A DNA stretch of 57,008 nt from Mageeibacillus sp. UBA1046. Its GTDB lineage: Bacteria > Bacillota > Clostridia > Saccharofermentanales > DTU023. The notes under the pieces were generated by a model. The model was given only the letters and a program-made list of their open reading frames with translations. It was not told the origin of the DNA and did not search any database. Below are positions 15,716-23,325 of this stretch, one piece after another. Every line of letters begins with the position of its first letter. The first letter of the stretch is position 1. Location of the stretch: positions 1,217 to 58,224 of the forward strand of contig DCDV01000006.1 in assembly GCA_002316595.1 (NCBI GenBank). The letters are read 5' to 3'. Both the position numbers and the translations under genes were made by a program.

Positions 15716-16678
15716 ATGGATAGTAACCAGGAAGATAACAAATTCAAGGCTGATATACCCACATGGCAGGCAGGCGGTAGGACTGGGCACATCCCTGTAA
15801 AGGGCGGAGAGGTGTTTTTCAGAATTTACGGCGAAGATAAACTAGGAATCCCATTAATATTCGTACATGAAGGACCAGGGCATAGTTTTTTAACATTTTT
15901 TAAGACAACTGCCCTTGCAGAAGACAGGCCGGTAGTTTTTTACAATCAATTAGGCAGCAATGGTTCAAATATTGCTGAAGAATTCCAGAATGCTGGCAAA
16001 TTGAAAGAACTATTTACAATCGAAAGATTCACTGATGAACTCGAAGTTGTAGTCGAATATTTTGGCTTCAAGGAGTATGTACTTATAGGCCATTCCTGGG
16101 GAACAATGCTGGCAATAGAATATGCCGGCACCAAAAAGGCTGTGGGACTAAAAGGAATAGTGCTTGTAGGCCCATTTCTCAATGTGGATCTGTGGCTGCT
16201 TGATGCTAAGAGACTGATTAAATCTCTTCCTGACGGTGATAAAAAATGGCAAGTTGTTAAGGAATGTGAGGCGACTGGTAACTACACGGAAGAGTACGAA
16301 AAAATAAACTCCATTTATTCGAATACTTTCTTTAACAGGACAGAGGGACCAGATACAAAAAGTCCACCAGAACCCGAGAAGCAAAATATTGAGGGCTTTG
16401 ACGTTTATAATCACATGTGGGGACCTACTGAGTTCTCCTGCACAGGTTTTTTGCAAGGGCATGACTCAACAAGATTATTAAAAAACATAAATGTTCCAAT
16501 TCTTTATATTTCTGGCGAATATGACAGCGGTTCCCCAGCGGCAGCTAATTACTATAAAACTTTAACACCTAATGGCAAAGTTGTTGTGGTTCAGGGAACT
16601 GGTCATGAGACGCCAAGAGAGAATCCGCAGGAGTTCATGAAGATTGTCAGAAGCTTTTTCAGTGAACTGGAATCCTAA
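15716..16678 (+). CDS. proline iminopeptidase-like alpha/beta hydrolase (S33)
   Basis: This is a 320-residue alpha/beta hydrolase. The nucleophile elbow is GHSWG (Ser127), with Asp270 in SGEYDSGSP and His297 in GTGHETPRE completing the triad. HEGPG (51-55) stands at the oxyanion HGGPG motif and YNQLGSNGS at the family's YDQxGxGxS motif, both slightly altered. Family members release N-terminal proline from peptides. I start it at the ATG at 15716 because AGGAG lies 8 bases upstream; a TTG at 15698 is also open. It closes the peptide operon and complements the Xaa-Pro aminopeptidase. The altered HGGPG and YDQ motifs leave some doubt about exact specificity. Confidence 0.85.
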   Translation: MDSNQEDNKFKADIPTWQAGGRTGHIPVKGGEVFFRIYGEDKLGIPLIFVHEGPGHSFLTFFKTTALAEDRPVVFYNQLGSNGSNIAEEFQNAGKLKELFTIERFTDELEVVVEYFGFKEYVLIGHSWGTMLAIEYAGTKKAVGLKGIVLVGPFLNVDLWLLDAKRLIKSLPDGDKKWQVVKECEATGNYTEEYEKINSIYSNTFFNRTEGPDTKSPPEPEKQNIEGFDVYNHMWGPTEFSCTGFLQGHDSTRLLKNINVPILYISGEYDSGSPAAANYYKTLTPNGKVVVVQGTGHETPRENPQEFMKIVRSFFSELES

Positions 16679-16891
16679 GAAGCCTCACCTAAATTATTTT
16701 TTAACTGCTTAAATAGAAGAGGATCTTTGGAGTTTCAGGATGGCAGCGATGAGTCGATTGAGTTGATGCCGCAGGACCCTCATTGAGCTTTTGCTGAATA
16801 TGATTGGCAAGCAAAATTTCTCGGACTGGTTAGTTAATGTCTATTGGCAAGTCGAAGCCTTCCGTTTCTGGTATTGATGTGCTAGCAATGA

Positions 16892-16900
16892 TGATATAAT
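16892..16900 (+). promoter_or_regulatory. extended -10 promoter for the ABC exporter pair
   Basis: TGATATAAT (16892-16900) is a perfect extended -10 element 30 bases upstream of the ATPase start. The -35 is weak. The rest of the 250-base gap after the peptidase gene shows no gene and no clear terminator. Confidence 0.5.
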
Positions 16901-16930
16901 AGTTACCGATATTTCAAATACGGTGGCGAA

Positions 16931-17830
16931 ATGATAATACTACGAGACATTGTCAAGACTTTCGGCTCGGTACGGGCTTTGGACGGTCTTAATCTGGAAG
17001 TAAGAGATGGCAAGATTCATGGCTTCATCGGACCTAATGGTGCCGGCAAGACGACTGCTATCAGGATTATACTGGGCCTGCTCAGAGCGAACAGCGGCCA
17101 GGCGACTGTCTTTGGTCAAGACGCTTTTAAAGATGCAGTCAGCATCCATCGCCGTATCGCTTATGTGCCCGGCGAGGTCAACCTCTGGCCCAACTTGACC
17201 GGCGGTGAAGTGATTGACTTGATGTTGAGTCTCAACGGCGTTAAGCATAATGATTTAAAAGATGAATTAATTGAGGCTTTTGATTTTGACCCCCGCAAAA
17301 AATGCCGGACTTACTCTAAAGGCAACAGACAGAAGGTTGCCTTGATTGCCGCTTTTGCCTCAGATCCTGAACTGTATATTCTAGATGAGCCGACTTCCGG
17401 CTTAGACCCACTAATGGACGCTGCTTTTCAGGACAGAGTTCTAAAGGAGAAGGCTGCAGGCAAGACGGTCCTGCTCTCAAGCCATATACTCTCAGAGGTG
17501 GAGCAGCTTTGCGATTATATAAGTATCATAAGACAGGGAAGAATTATTGAAGCAGGTACTCTGACTGAGCTGAGGCACCTCACTTATACGCATGTTTCTG
17601 TCGAAACCCAGGAACCGCTTGGTACTTCTTTAGAGAAATATCCTCAAATCATTAATTTTGAAGCTGATGGCAACAATGCTCATTTCAGCGTGTCGGGCGA
17701 TATTCTCGGTCAAGTGATATCAACGATTGCCAAGAAAGGGATTGTGAGATTGGAATCAATGCCTCCCACTTTAGAGGAGCTCTTTATCGGACATTATGGT
17801 AAAGATGGCGCAGACGACCCTGAATCATGA
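16931..17830 (+). CDS. ABC exporter ATP-binding protein
   Basis: This is a 299-residue ABC-2 type ATPase. Walker A is GPNGAGKT, the signature is YSKGNRQK, Walker B is LYILDEPTSGLDP and the H-loop is LSSHILSE. The YSKGNRQK form is common in drug or antibiotic exporter ATPases. A C-terminal domain of about 80 residues follows. It overlaps the permease gene by 4 bases (ATGA), so the two are translationally coupled and form one exporter. The export substrate is not evident. Confidence 0.9.
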   Translation: MIILRDIVKTFGSVRALDGLNLEVRDGKIHGFIGPNGAGKTTAIRIILGLLRANSGQATVFGQDAFKDAVSIHRRIAYVPGEVNLWPNLTGGEVIDLMLSLNGVKHNDLKDELIEAFDFDPRKKCRTYSKGNRQKVALIAAFASDPELYILDEPTSGLDPLMDAAFQDRVLKEKAAGKTVLLSSHILSEVEQLCDYISIIRQGRIIEAGTLTELRHLTYTHVSVETQEPLGTSLEKYPQIINFEADGNNAHFSVSGDILGQVISTIAKKGIVRLESMPPTLEELFIGHYGKDGADDPES

Positions 17831-19443
17831 GCGGCGCTATGATAAAATCCGGATTCCAGGGAACAAGGCGACTTTTTTTCTTTCGCCTGCGCTTAGAACG
17901 TCGGAGCGTCATAATCTGGGCTCTTTCCATCTCAATTTTTGTGGCGGCTTACATTCCGGTGATTAATGATCTTCTTTTTACTTCTGCAACCCCTGATGTA
18001 ATTATTGACTTGATGAAAAATCCTGCCATGATCGCAATAGTCGGACCATTATTTGGTGAAGATTATACTTTTGGTGCCTCCTATGCTAATTATATGCTGG
18101 TATTCTCTATGCTGGCGCCGGCCATAATGAGCCTGATTCTAGTCAGCTCTAATTTGCGCCGTGATGAAGAATTGGGGCGAGACGAAATTTTGAAGGCTAA
18201 GCCGGTAGGCAGGCTGGCCAATGCATCTTCAATCATGCTGGTAAATCTGACAGCTAATCTCCTGATTTTTGTACTGAGCTTTATATTTATGAGCTTTGCA
18301 GGCGCTAAGCTGTTAGACCTAACCGGTATTTTGAGCTTTACCTTATCCCTTTTCTTGAGCGGTGTGTTCTTTGGCAGCGCGACTTTGCTTTTCTCACAGC
18401 TCTTCCGGAGTCATCGGGCAGTCATGGGAGCAGGCTTTACCTTATTGTTTGGCTCTTATATTCTCAGAGCATTAGGAGATCTCTATTTTGAGCCTTTATC
18501 CTATCTTTCGCCTTTGGGCTTGCTGACGCGCGCTCAAGCTTTCGTGGAAAACAATTTCACCCCTCACTTGATCCTTTTTCTGGCTTCGCTGGTTTTGGTA
18601 ATGGTCTCCTTGATCCTTGAGGGCAGAAGAGATCTGGCAGCCTCTGTTCTTCCTGAGAAGAAAATTGAAAAATCTGGATCATCATATGGTTTAAGCAATG
18701 TCTTCGTTTTATCTTTGCGGCTTTCGCTTAGTACTTTTCTCGGCTGGCTGTCAGCACTGATAATTCTTGCTGCCATGTATGGCTCTGTTATCGGTGATAT
18801 GCAGACATATCTGGAGAGCAGCGAAATGCTTAGAGCTATCTTCAATCCGCAAGGAGGCGATTTCACCAGACAGTTTCTCTACATGTTAGCCGGTGTCATG
18901 TCAATTTTTACGGCCATTCCGGCTTTGATCCTGTTCTTGCGCTTATGGACGGAAGAGAAGCGTGGCTATACTGAGCTCGTTCTAGCGCAATCCGTTTCTC
19001 GAAGCAGCTATCTGGCCTCCTATCTTGGTATCAGTCTGATTTCATCTCTACTGCTGCAATTGGTCTCAGCTCTAAGTCTGGTTCTGGTAGCGGGGAATGT
19101 CCTTGTCAAGCTGATGGATCCGTCAGAGTATATTATTGCAATGCTGAATTATCTGCCGGCAATCTGGTTTTTGGTTGGACTGGCTGTTTTGCTTCTGGGT
19201 GTCCTTCCGCGACTCAGCAGCTTCGTCTATATATATCTGGTTTTTTCTTTCATTGTGATCTATCTGGGCAGGATGACAGATATGCCGGGATTTATCGGTA
19301 ATCTCACTCCCTTCAACTATATTCCTCAGCATAGAATTTCCGGCAGCGATTATCTGCCGCTCGTAATAATCCTGGTTCTGACGCTTTTCATGACTATCTT
19401 GGGATTTGTCGGCTACAGAAAGAGAGATCAGAGGGCCGATTAA
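17827..19443 (+). CDS. ABC exporter permease, polyketide-antibiotic exporter type
   Basis: This is a 538-residue polytopic permease with about twelve hydrophobic helices, resembling the COG3559 group of putative polyketide antibiotic exporters. The sequence is an internal duplication. DEELGRDEILKAKPVGR near residue 117 recurs as TEEKRGYTELVLAQSVSR near 378, each preceded by helices and located in the first cytoplasmic loop of its half. One chain therefore supplies both membrane halves, consistent with a single permease gene paired to one ATPase gene. In relatives these confer resistance to, or secrete, hydrophobic compounds. No biosynthetic genes lie nearby. Confidence 0.8.
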   Translation: MSGAMIKSGFQGTRRLFFFRLRLERRSVIIWALSISIFVAAYIPVINDLLFTSATPDVIIDLMKNPAMIAIVGPLFGEDYTFGASYANYMLVFSMLAPAIMSLILVSSNLRRDEELGRDEILKAKPVGRLANASSIMLVNLTANLLIFVLSFIFMSFAGAKLLDLTGILSFTLSLFLSGVFFGSATLLFSQLFRSHRAVMGAGFTLLFGSYILRALGDLYFEPLSYLSPLGLLTRAQAFVENNFTPHLILFLASLVLVMVSLILEGRRDLAASVLPEKKIEKSGSSYGLSNVFVLSLRLSLSTFLGWLSALIILAAMYGSVIGDMQTYLESSEMLRAIFNPQGGDFTRQFLYMLAGVMSIFTAIPALILFLRLWTEEKRGYTELVLAQSVSRSSYLASYLGISLISSLLLQLVSALSLVLVAGNVLVKLMDPSEYIIAMLNYLPAIWFLVGLAVLLLGVLPRLSSFVYIYLVFSFIVIYLGRMTDMPGFIGNLTPFNYIPQHRISGSDYLPLVIILVLTLFMTILGFVGYRKRDQRAD

Positions 19444-19565
19444 AGCGCCTTCATATTTTCTTTTTACTTATTAGCGACGATTAGATCATTTCACAACGCC
19501 GGATGCGATAAAATATCTGTTCACTTTTGCTGTGATTAATTCTTATTGCAAGACGCTGAATAGAT

Positions 19566-19595
19566 AAAAAGTGCTGCCCACAGCACAGGCAGCAC
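19566..19595 (-). terminator. rho-independent terminator for rubrerythrin
   Basis: On the minus strand GTGCTGCC and GGCAGCAC (plus-strand arms 19571-19578 and 19588-19595) form an 8-bp stem followed by TTTTT (19570-19566). It lies about 90 bases beyond the rubrerythrin stop. Confidence 0.8.
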
Positions 19596-19682
19596 CCTCT
19601 ATATATGTTTTAGGGCTGAATATTCAGAGACCTGGCTTTTAGATATTTCGGTCAGCCAGCAGTCAAAATTTCTCAGCTTAAC

Positions 19683-20228
19683 TTAGTAATTCTCAGCTTT
19701 GATTTCGAAATAAGCTTCCTCGAATTTGCAGACCGGACAAATCTTGAGCGCCGTCTTGCCAACATAGATATGTCCGCAGTTACGACAGATCCAACGTGTC
19801 TCAGCATCATCACGCTTAAACACTTTATCTTCCTCAATATTCTTTTTCAGATCGAGATAACGCTCTTCGTGATGCTTCTCAATCGCAGCTACCATGCGAA
19901 ACTGAGCTGCCAGAGCTTTGAAGCCCTCTTCTTCGGCATCTTTGGCGAACTGAGCATACATTTCGGTCCATTCGTAATTCTCGCCGTCTGCTGCATCCTG
20001 AAGATTTGTTGTCGTTGTTGGGATCTCATCACCATGCAGGGCCTTGAACCAGAGTTTGGCATGCTCTCTTTCGTTTCTGGCTGTCTCGTCATAGAAAGCG
20101 CCAATCTGCTCATATCCTTCTTCCCTGGCCTTATCAGCATAATAGGAATACTTATTATTTGCCATTGATTCGCCTGCGAAAGCTTCCTTGAGATTTGCTT
20201 CAGTTTTTGTTCCTTTGAGATCTTTCAT
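19683..20228 (-). CDS. rbr: rubrerythrin
   Basis: This is a 181-residue cytoplasmic non-heme iron peroxidase, which in anaerobes reduces hydrogen peroxide with electrons from rubredoxin or NAD(P)H oxidoreductases. The N-terminal four-helix ferritin-like domain shows di-iron ligands Glu20, Glu53, His56 (ARNEREHAKLW), then Glu in DAEEEGF (about 98-99), Glu117 and His120 (AAIEKHHEERY). The C-terminal rubredoxin domain has two CxxC pairs, Cys148/151 and Cys164/167. AAGGAG precedes the ATG. It lies 71 bases behind the PerR-like gene and very probably shares its promoter, so peroxide would derepress both. Confidence 0.96.
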   Translation of the reverse strand: MKDLKGTKTEANLKEAFAGESMANNKYSYYADKAREEGYEQIGAFYDETARNEREHAKLWFKALHGDEIPTTTTNLQDAADGENYEWTEMYAQFAKDAEEEGFKALAAQFRMVAAIEKHHEERYLDLKKNIEEDKVFKRDDAETRWICRNCGHIYVGKTALKICPVCKFEEAYFEIKAENY

Positions 20229-20299
20229 TCTTTAGTTTCTCCTTGCCATAATTTTATTTGCGAATTGCTCGCATCTAACGCCATTGCTGCGTTATTGCC

Positions 20300-20704
20300 T
20301 TATTTTGGATCATTGTTCTGGCATTTTGGACAGGCGCCGGTTAAGATTAGGTTCTGTTCTTCAATCTGGAATTTCTCACTGTCTTGCACAGCTTTGGTCA
20401 ACTGATCGAGAAGTTCAGCATGAGTATCTGTAATACCTCCGCATTTTTTACAGTATAAGTGATAATGTCGATCCAGAGTTGAGTCAAAATGTGTAATGCC
20501 TTCTCCCGTTACAAAGCTAAGCAATTCTTCCTCATCAACCATACGTTTAAGATTACGGTAAATAGTAGTCTTGTTTACATTGGGAAGTTTTTTGCTGACA
20601 CATTGCCAAACATCCTCCGCTGTAGGATGTTTTAATACCTGCACACATTCCGTTATCAATTGACGCTGTTGCGTGTTTCTTTTAATTTCTGTTTTTTTAT
20701 CCAT
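20300..20704 (-). CDS. perR: Fur-family regulator, PerR-like
   Basis: This is a 134-residue metalloregulator with an N-terminal winged helix and C-terminal dimer domain. Two CxxC pairs (Cys85/88 and Cys125/128) form the structural zinc site. The five positions that bind the regulatory iron in Bacillus PerR are matched by His26, Asp74, His80, His82 and Asp93; the Asp at the 74 position favours PerR over Fur. In PerR, peroxide oxidises the histidines and releases DNA. It is transcribed ahead of rubrerythrin, a peroxide-removing enzyme, which supports the assignment. A perfect palindromic operator overlaps its own promoter. Zur or Fur function cannot be wholly excluded. Confidence 0.88.
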   Translation of the reverse strand: MDKKTEIKRNTQQRQLITECVQVLKHPTAEDVWQCVSKKLPNVNKTTIYRNLKRMVDEEELLSFVTGEGITHFDSTLDRHYHLYCKKCGGITDTHAELLDQLTKAVQDSEKFQIEEQNLILTGACPKCQNNDPK

Positions 20705-20763
20705 AATATTGTCTATCTATCTTGCACTTATAATATTCAGCGGAAATGTTGGAATACATGTTA

Positions 20764-20792
20764 ATTATAATATAAATGCAACTGAGTTGCAA
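20764..20792 (-). promoter_or_regulatory. PerR/rubrerythrin promoter with overlapping 7-1-7 Fur-family operator
   Basis: Reading the minus strand, TTGCAA (20792-20787) and TATAAT (20769-20764) are 17 bases apart. TGCAACT-G-AGTTGCA (20777-20791) is a perfect 7-1-7 inverted repeat, the Fur-family architecture, and it covers most of the -35 element and upstream spacer. This suggests autorepression. The half-site differs from the Bacillus PerR box TTATAAT. Confidence 0.7.
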
Positions 20793-20972
20793 CAAGCATA
20801 TAGTTAACTCTATGTAATATCTTAATAACTGCTCAAAGCCTGATCATGTTTGTGTTCCGGGAGCTTGAAAGCAGAAGTTAATCTCATCTTGTAAATGCAG
20901 ACTAAATACTTGATGGAGGGCATGAGCTATAATAGTAGTTGTTGATGAATATTAATCTGGGCAGGAGTGAAC

Positions 20973-21992
20973 ATGGAAATATCGAAAAATGAAATACGCA
21001 AGATGATTTTATATAATCAGAAAATAACAAACCTCTCAAGCGATCCGCTGGAAGTCTGTTCCAGACTTAACGGCTTTCAGACTAGAGCAGACAATACCAT
21101 GCTTGAGCAGTCTTTCGTTGTGCGCACGGAGCTTCAGGCATTCCGGAATACTGATTGGCGTGATGAGCTGGTGCGCTGCTGGTCAATAAGAGGACAATTA
21201 CACGTATTCCCGCATAAGGAAATTCCTCTTTACTTGCATAAGGGAAGATCTATCGGACTGCGTGATGTTGATGATAGCAGGACTGATATCTATCTTAAAG
21301 AAGAAGAGAAAAGGTTCTATGCAGATTTAATTTTGGAGAAACTGACTGAAAAACCGCGCACTTTGGATGAGCTCAAAGAAATCACCTCTGAAGCCGGGTT
21401 GCCTAAGGAAGCGGAAAGAAGTGTTTTTAATCCCTGGGGCGGGCTAATCAGATATTTGATAGAGACCGGACAGGTTTATCAGCAATACACCGATGGGGCG
21501 TATGTGCTTTTAGATGAACATGAGCCATGGGATCAGGAAGAAGCGGAACTGGAGATTGCACGCAGATACTTTGAGAATTATGGGCCCAGCACTATTGACG
21601 ATGCCCGCGCTTATTTCAAACAACGCAAGAGAGTAGTTCAGGAGTGGATGGATAAACTCGATCTTGAAGAAGTGATAGTAGATGGCGTGTCAAGATACGG
21701 TATAAATATTGACCATAAAACCGATACACTGCCGGATCTGTTGTTATTGTCAGGCTTTGATCCTTTGCTGGTAGGTTACGAGAAAGAGAAAAATCCTTTT
21801 ATTGAGTCCGAGCATGTCCGTGAGATCTTCGGATATTCCGGTCTGATAAGGCCCAGTATTCTCGTTGGAGACAGAATCGTCGGCACCTGGCGCTTTGTCG
21901 AAGGAAATCCCAAAATGAACATCTTCGCCGAACTGACCAAATCCGAATTGGAACGGATTGAAAATTTCCTGCATAATCTTGAGAGGCAATAA
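20973..21992 (+). CDS. AlkZ/YcaQ-family winged-helix DNA-binding protein
   Basis: This 339-residue protein belongs to the HTH_42 (winged helix, AlkZ/YcaQ) family of DNA glycosylases that remove bulky or crosslinked bases. Recognisable parts are CWSIRGQLHVFPHKE (the family's W-x-x-RGTLH segment) and ILVGDRIVGTWRF near the C terminus. At the family's catalytic Q-phi-Q/Q-phi-D position it reads Q36-T37-R38, so the second acidic or Gln residue is an Arg. The start is the ATG at 20973, with AGGAG 5 bases upstream; a GTG at 20967 overlaps that site. It stands alone, divergent from the PerR-like gene. Family is likely; whether it is an active glycosylase is open. Confidence 0.75.
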   Translation: MEISKNEIRKMILYNQKITNLSSDPLEVCSRLNGFQTRADNTMLEQSFVVRTELQAFRNTDWRDELVRCWSIRGQLHVFPHKEIPLYLHKGRSIGLRDVDDSRTDIYLKEEEKRFYADLILEKLTEKPRTLDELKEITSEAGLPKEAERSVFNPWGGLIRYLIETGQVYQQYTDGAYVLLDEHEPWDQEEAELEIARRYFENYGPSTIDDARAYFKQRKRVVQEWMDKLDLEEVIVDGVSRYGINIDHKTDTLPDLLLLSGFDPLLVGYEKEKNPFIESEHVREIFGYSGLIRPSILVGDRIVGTWRFVEGNPKMNIFAELTKSELERIENFLHNLERQ

Positions 21993-22063
21993 TCATTGTC
22001 GGGATAATGTCGACTTTACATAAATGGCAAGAGTTTATTGAGTCCTTATTGAATGAAAAAGGT

Positions 22064-22118
22064 GTTGCCGGGCTTGGGCAAGTAGTTGCCGGGCATGGGC
22101 ACATAGTTGCCGGTTGGG
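22064..22118. repeat. 21-bp tandem repeat, about 2.6 copies
   Basis: Units of 21 bases begin at 22064, 22085 and 22106, each starting GTTGCCGG. They lie in the 135-base gap before the aldo/keto reductase and end just before its ribosome site. The frame stays open through them. Confidence 0.85.
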
Positions 22119-22127
22119 AGGAACATT

Positions 22128-23273
22128 TTGGAATATAGAGATTTTCCCCGCATCAAAGAAAGTCCTTCTCTTTTAGGCTTTGGGCTGATGAGACTTCCCT
22201 TGAACTCTGAGGATTCCAAGGATATTAATTATGAGCTCGGTCATAAAATGATAGAATACGCCCTGGACAACGGGATTAATTATTTTGATACAGCTTATAT
22301 GTATCACAGCGATATGTCAGAGATTTTTGTCGGGGAGGTATTAACAAAATTCCCCCGCGACAGATTCCTCTTGGCGGATAAACTGCCGGTAAACTGCATT
22401 GACACTCTGGATCAGGCGAAAGAAATTTTCGCTCATCAACTTGAGAAGTGTCAGGTAGAGTATTTTGACTATTATCTTCTCCACTCAATGCATCGGGAGG
22501 CCATTGATAAAGTAAATAAACTTAATATTTATGATTTGCTGGCTGATTACAAAGCACAAGGATTAATCAGGAATCTGGGCTTCTCTATCCACGACACTCC
22601 TGATGTAGTCGAGAGTTTTACGCTGCAGCATGACTGGGACATGGTGCAGATTCAGCTAAATTATGTTGACTGGGAGCTTCAAAACGCTAAACGCAGTTAT
22701 CAATTTCTGACAGAACATAATATTCCTGTACTTGTAATGGAGCCAGTACGGGGAGGTTCTTTGGCCAAACTTCCAGAGGACTGTAAAAAGATTTTTGAAG
22801 AAGCTGACGATACAGTAAGCGCCGCCAGCTGGGCTATCAGGTTCGTCGCTTCCCTGCCTGGTGTAATGACGATATTAAGCGGCATGAGTGATATGGAACA
22901 GCTGCAGGACAATATCAATACTGTTAACGGGGATTACCGCTTGGATCAGTCGGAACTGGATCTGCTGGATGAAGTACGAAAGCTCTATCTGGCCTCAGGC
23001 CGCATACCCTGCACAGCATGCGAATATTGTCTGCCCTGCCCCCAAGGAGTAAATATTCCTGAGACCTTCGCCATCTATAACAGATATCTGGATAGTGATG
23101 ACGGTGGCAGATTTTGCGGGAAATATTCCTCTTTGGGCGAAGGTCAGCCATGTGCCTGCACTGAGTGTAATGAATGTGAGCCAAAATGCCCGCAGAAAAT
23201 TAAGATTTCTGAGGAACTGACAAAACCCAGGTCATATTATGAGCACATTACAGCACCCGGCTGCGATTCATAG
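22128..23273 (+). CDS. aldo/keto reductase with C-terminal ferredoxin domain
   Basis: This 381-residue cytoplasmic oxidoreductase has an aldo/keto reductase barrel (GFGLMRLPL near the start, FDTAYMYHSDMSE with the catalytic Tyr, then HSMHREA) fused to a C-terminal Fe-S region. That region carries CEYCLPCPQGV and CACTECNECEPKCP, Cys patterns of 4Fe-4S clusters. This fused form is common in strict anaerobes. A TTG at 22128 is the likely start since GGGAGG lies 6 bases upstream; an upstream TTG at 22107 is inside a tandem repeat. Substrate unknown. Confidence 0.9.
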   Translation: MEYRDFPRIKESPSLLGFGLMRLPLNSEDSKDINYELGHKMIEYALDNGINYFDTAYMYHSDMSEIFVGEVLTKFPRDRFLLADKLPVNCIDTLDQAKEIFAHQLEKCQVEYFDYYLLHSMHREAIDKVNKLNIYDLLADYKAQGLIRNLGFSIHDTPDVVESFTLQHDWDMVQIQLNYVDWELQNAKRSYQFLTEHNIPVLVMEPVRGGSLAKLPEDCKKIFEEADDTVSAASWAIRFVASLPGVMTILSGMSDMEQLQDNINTVNGDYRLDQSELDLLDEVRKLYLASGRIPCTACEYCLPCPQGVNIPETFAIYNRYLDSDDGGRFCGKYSSLGEGQPCACTECNECEPKCPQKIKISEELTKPRSYYEHITAPGCDS

Positions 23274-23325
23274 TACCTCTCCGCAGAAGTAATTCAGGAT
23301 CATACAATGCATCAGCGCCCGGCTG

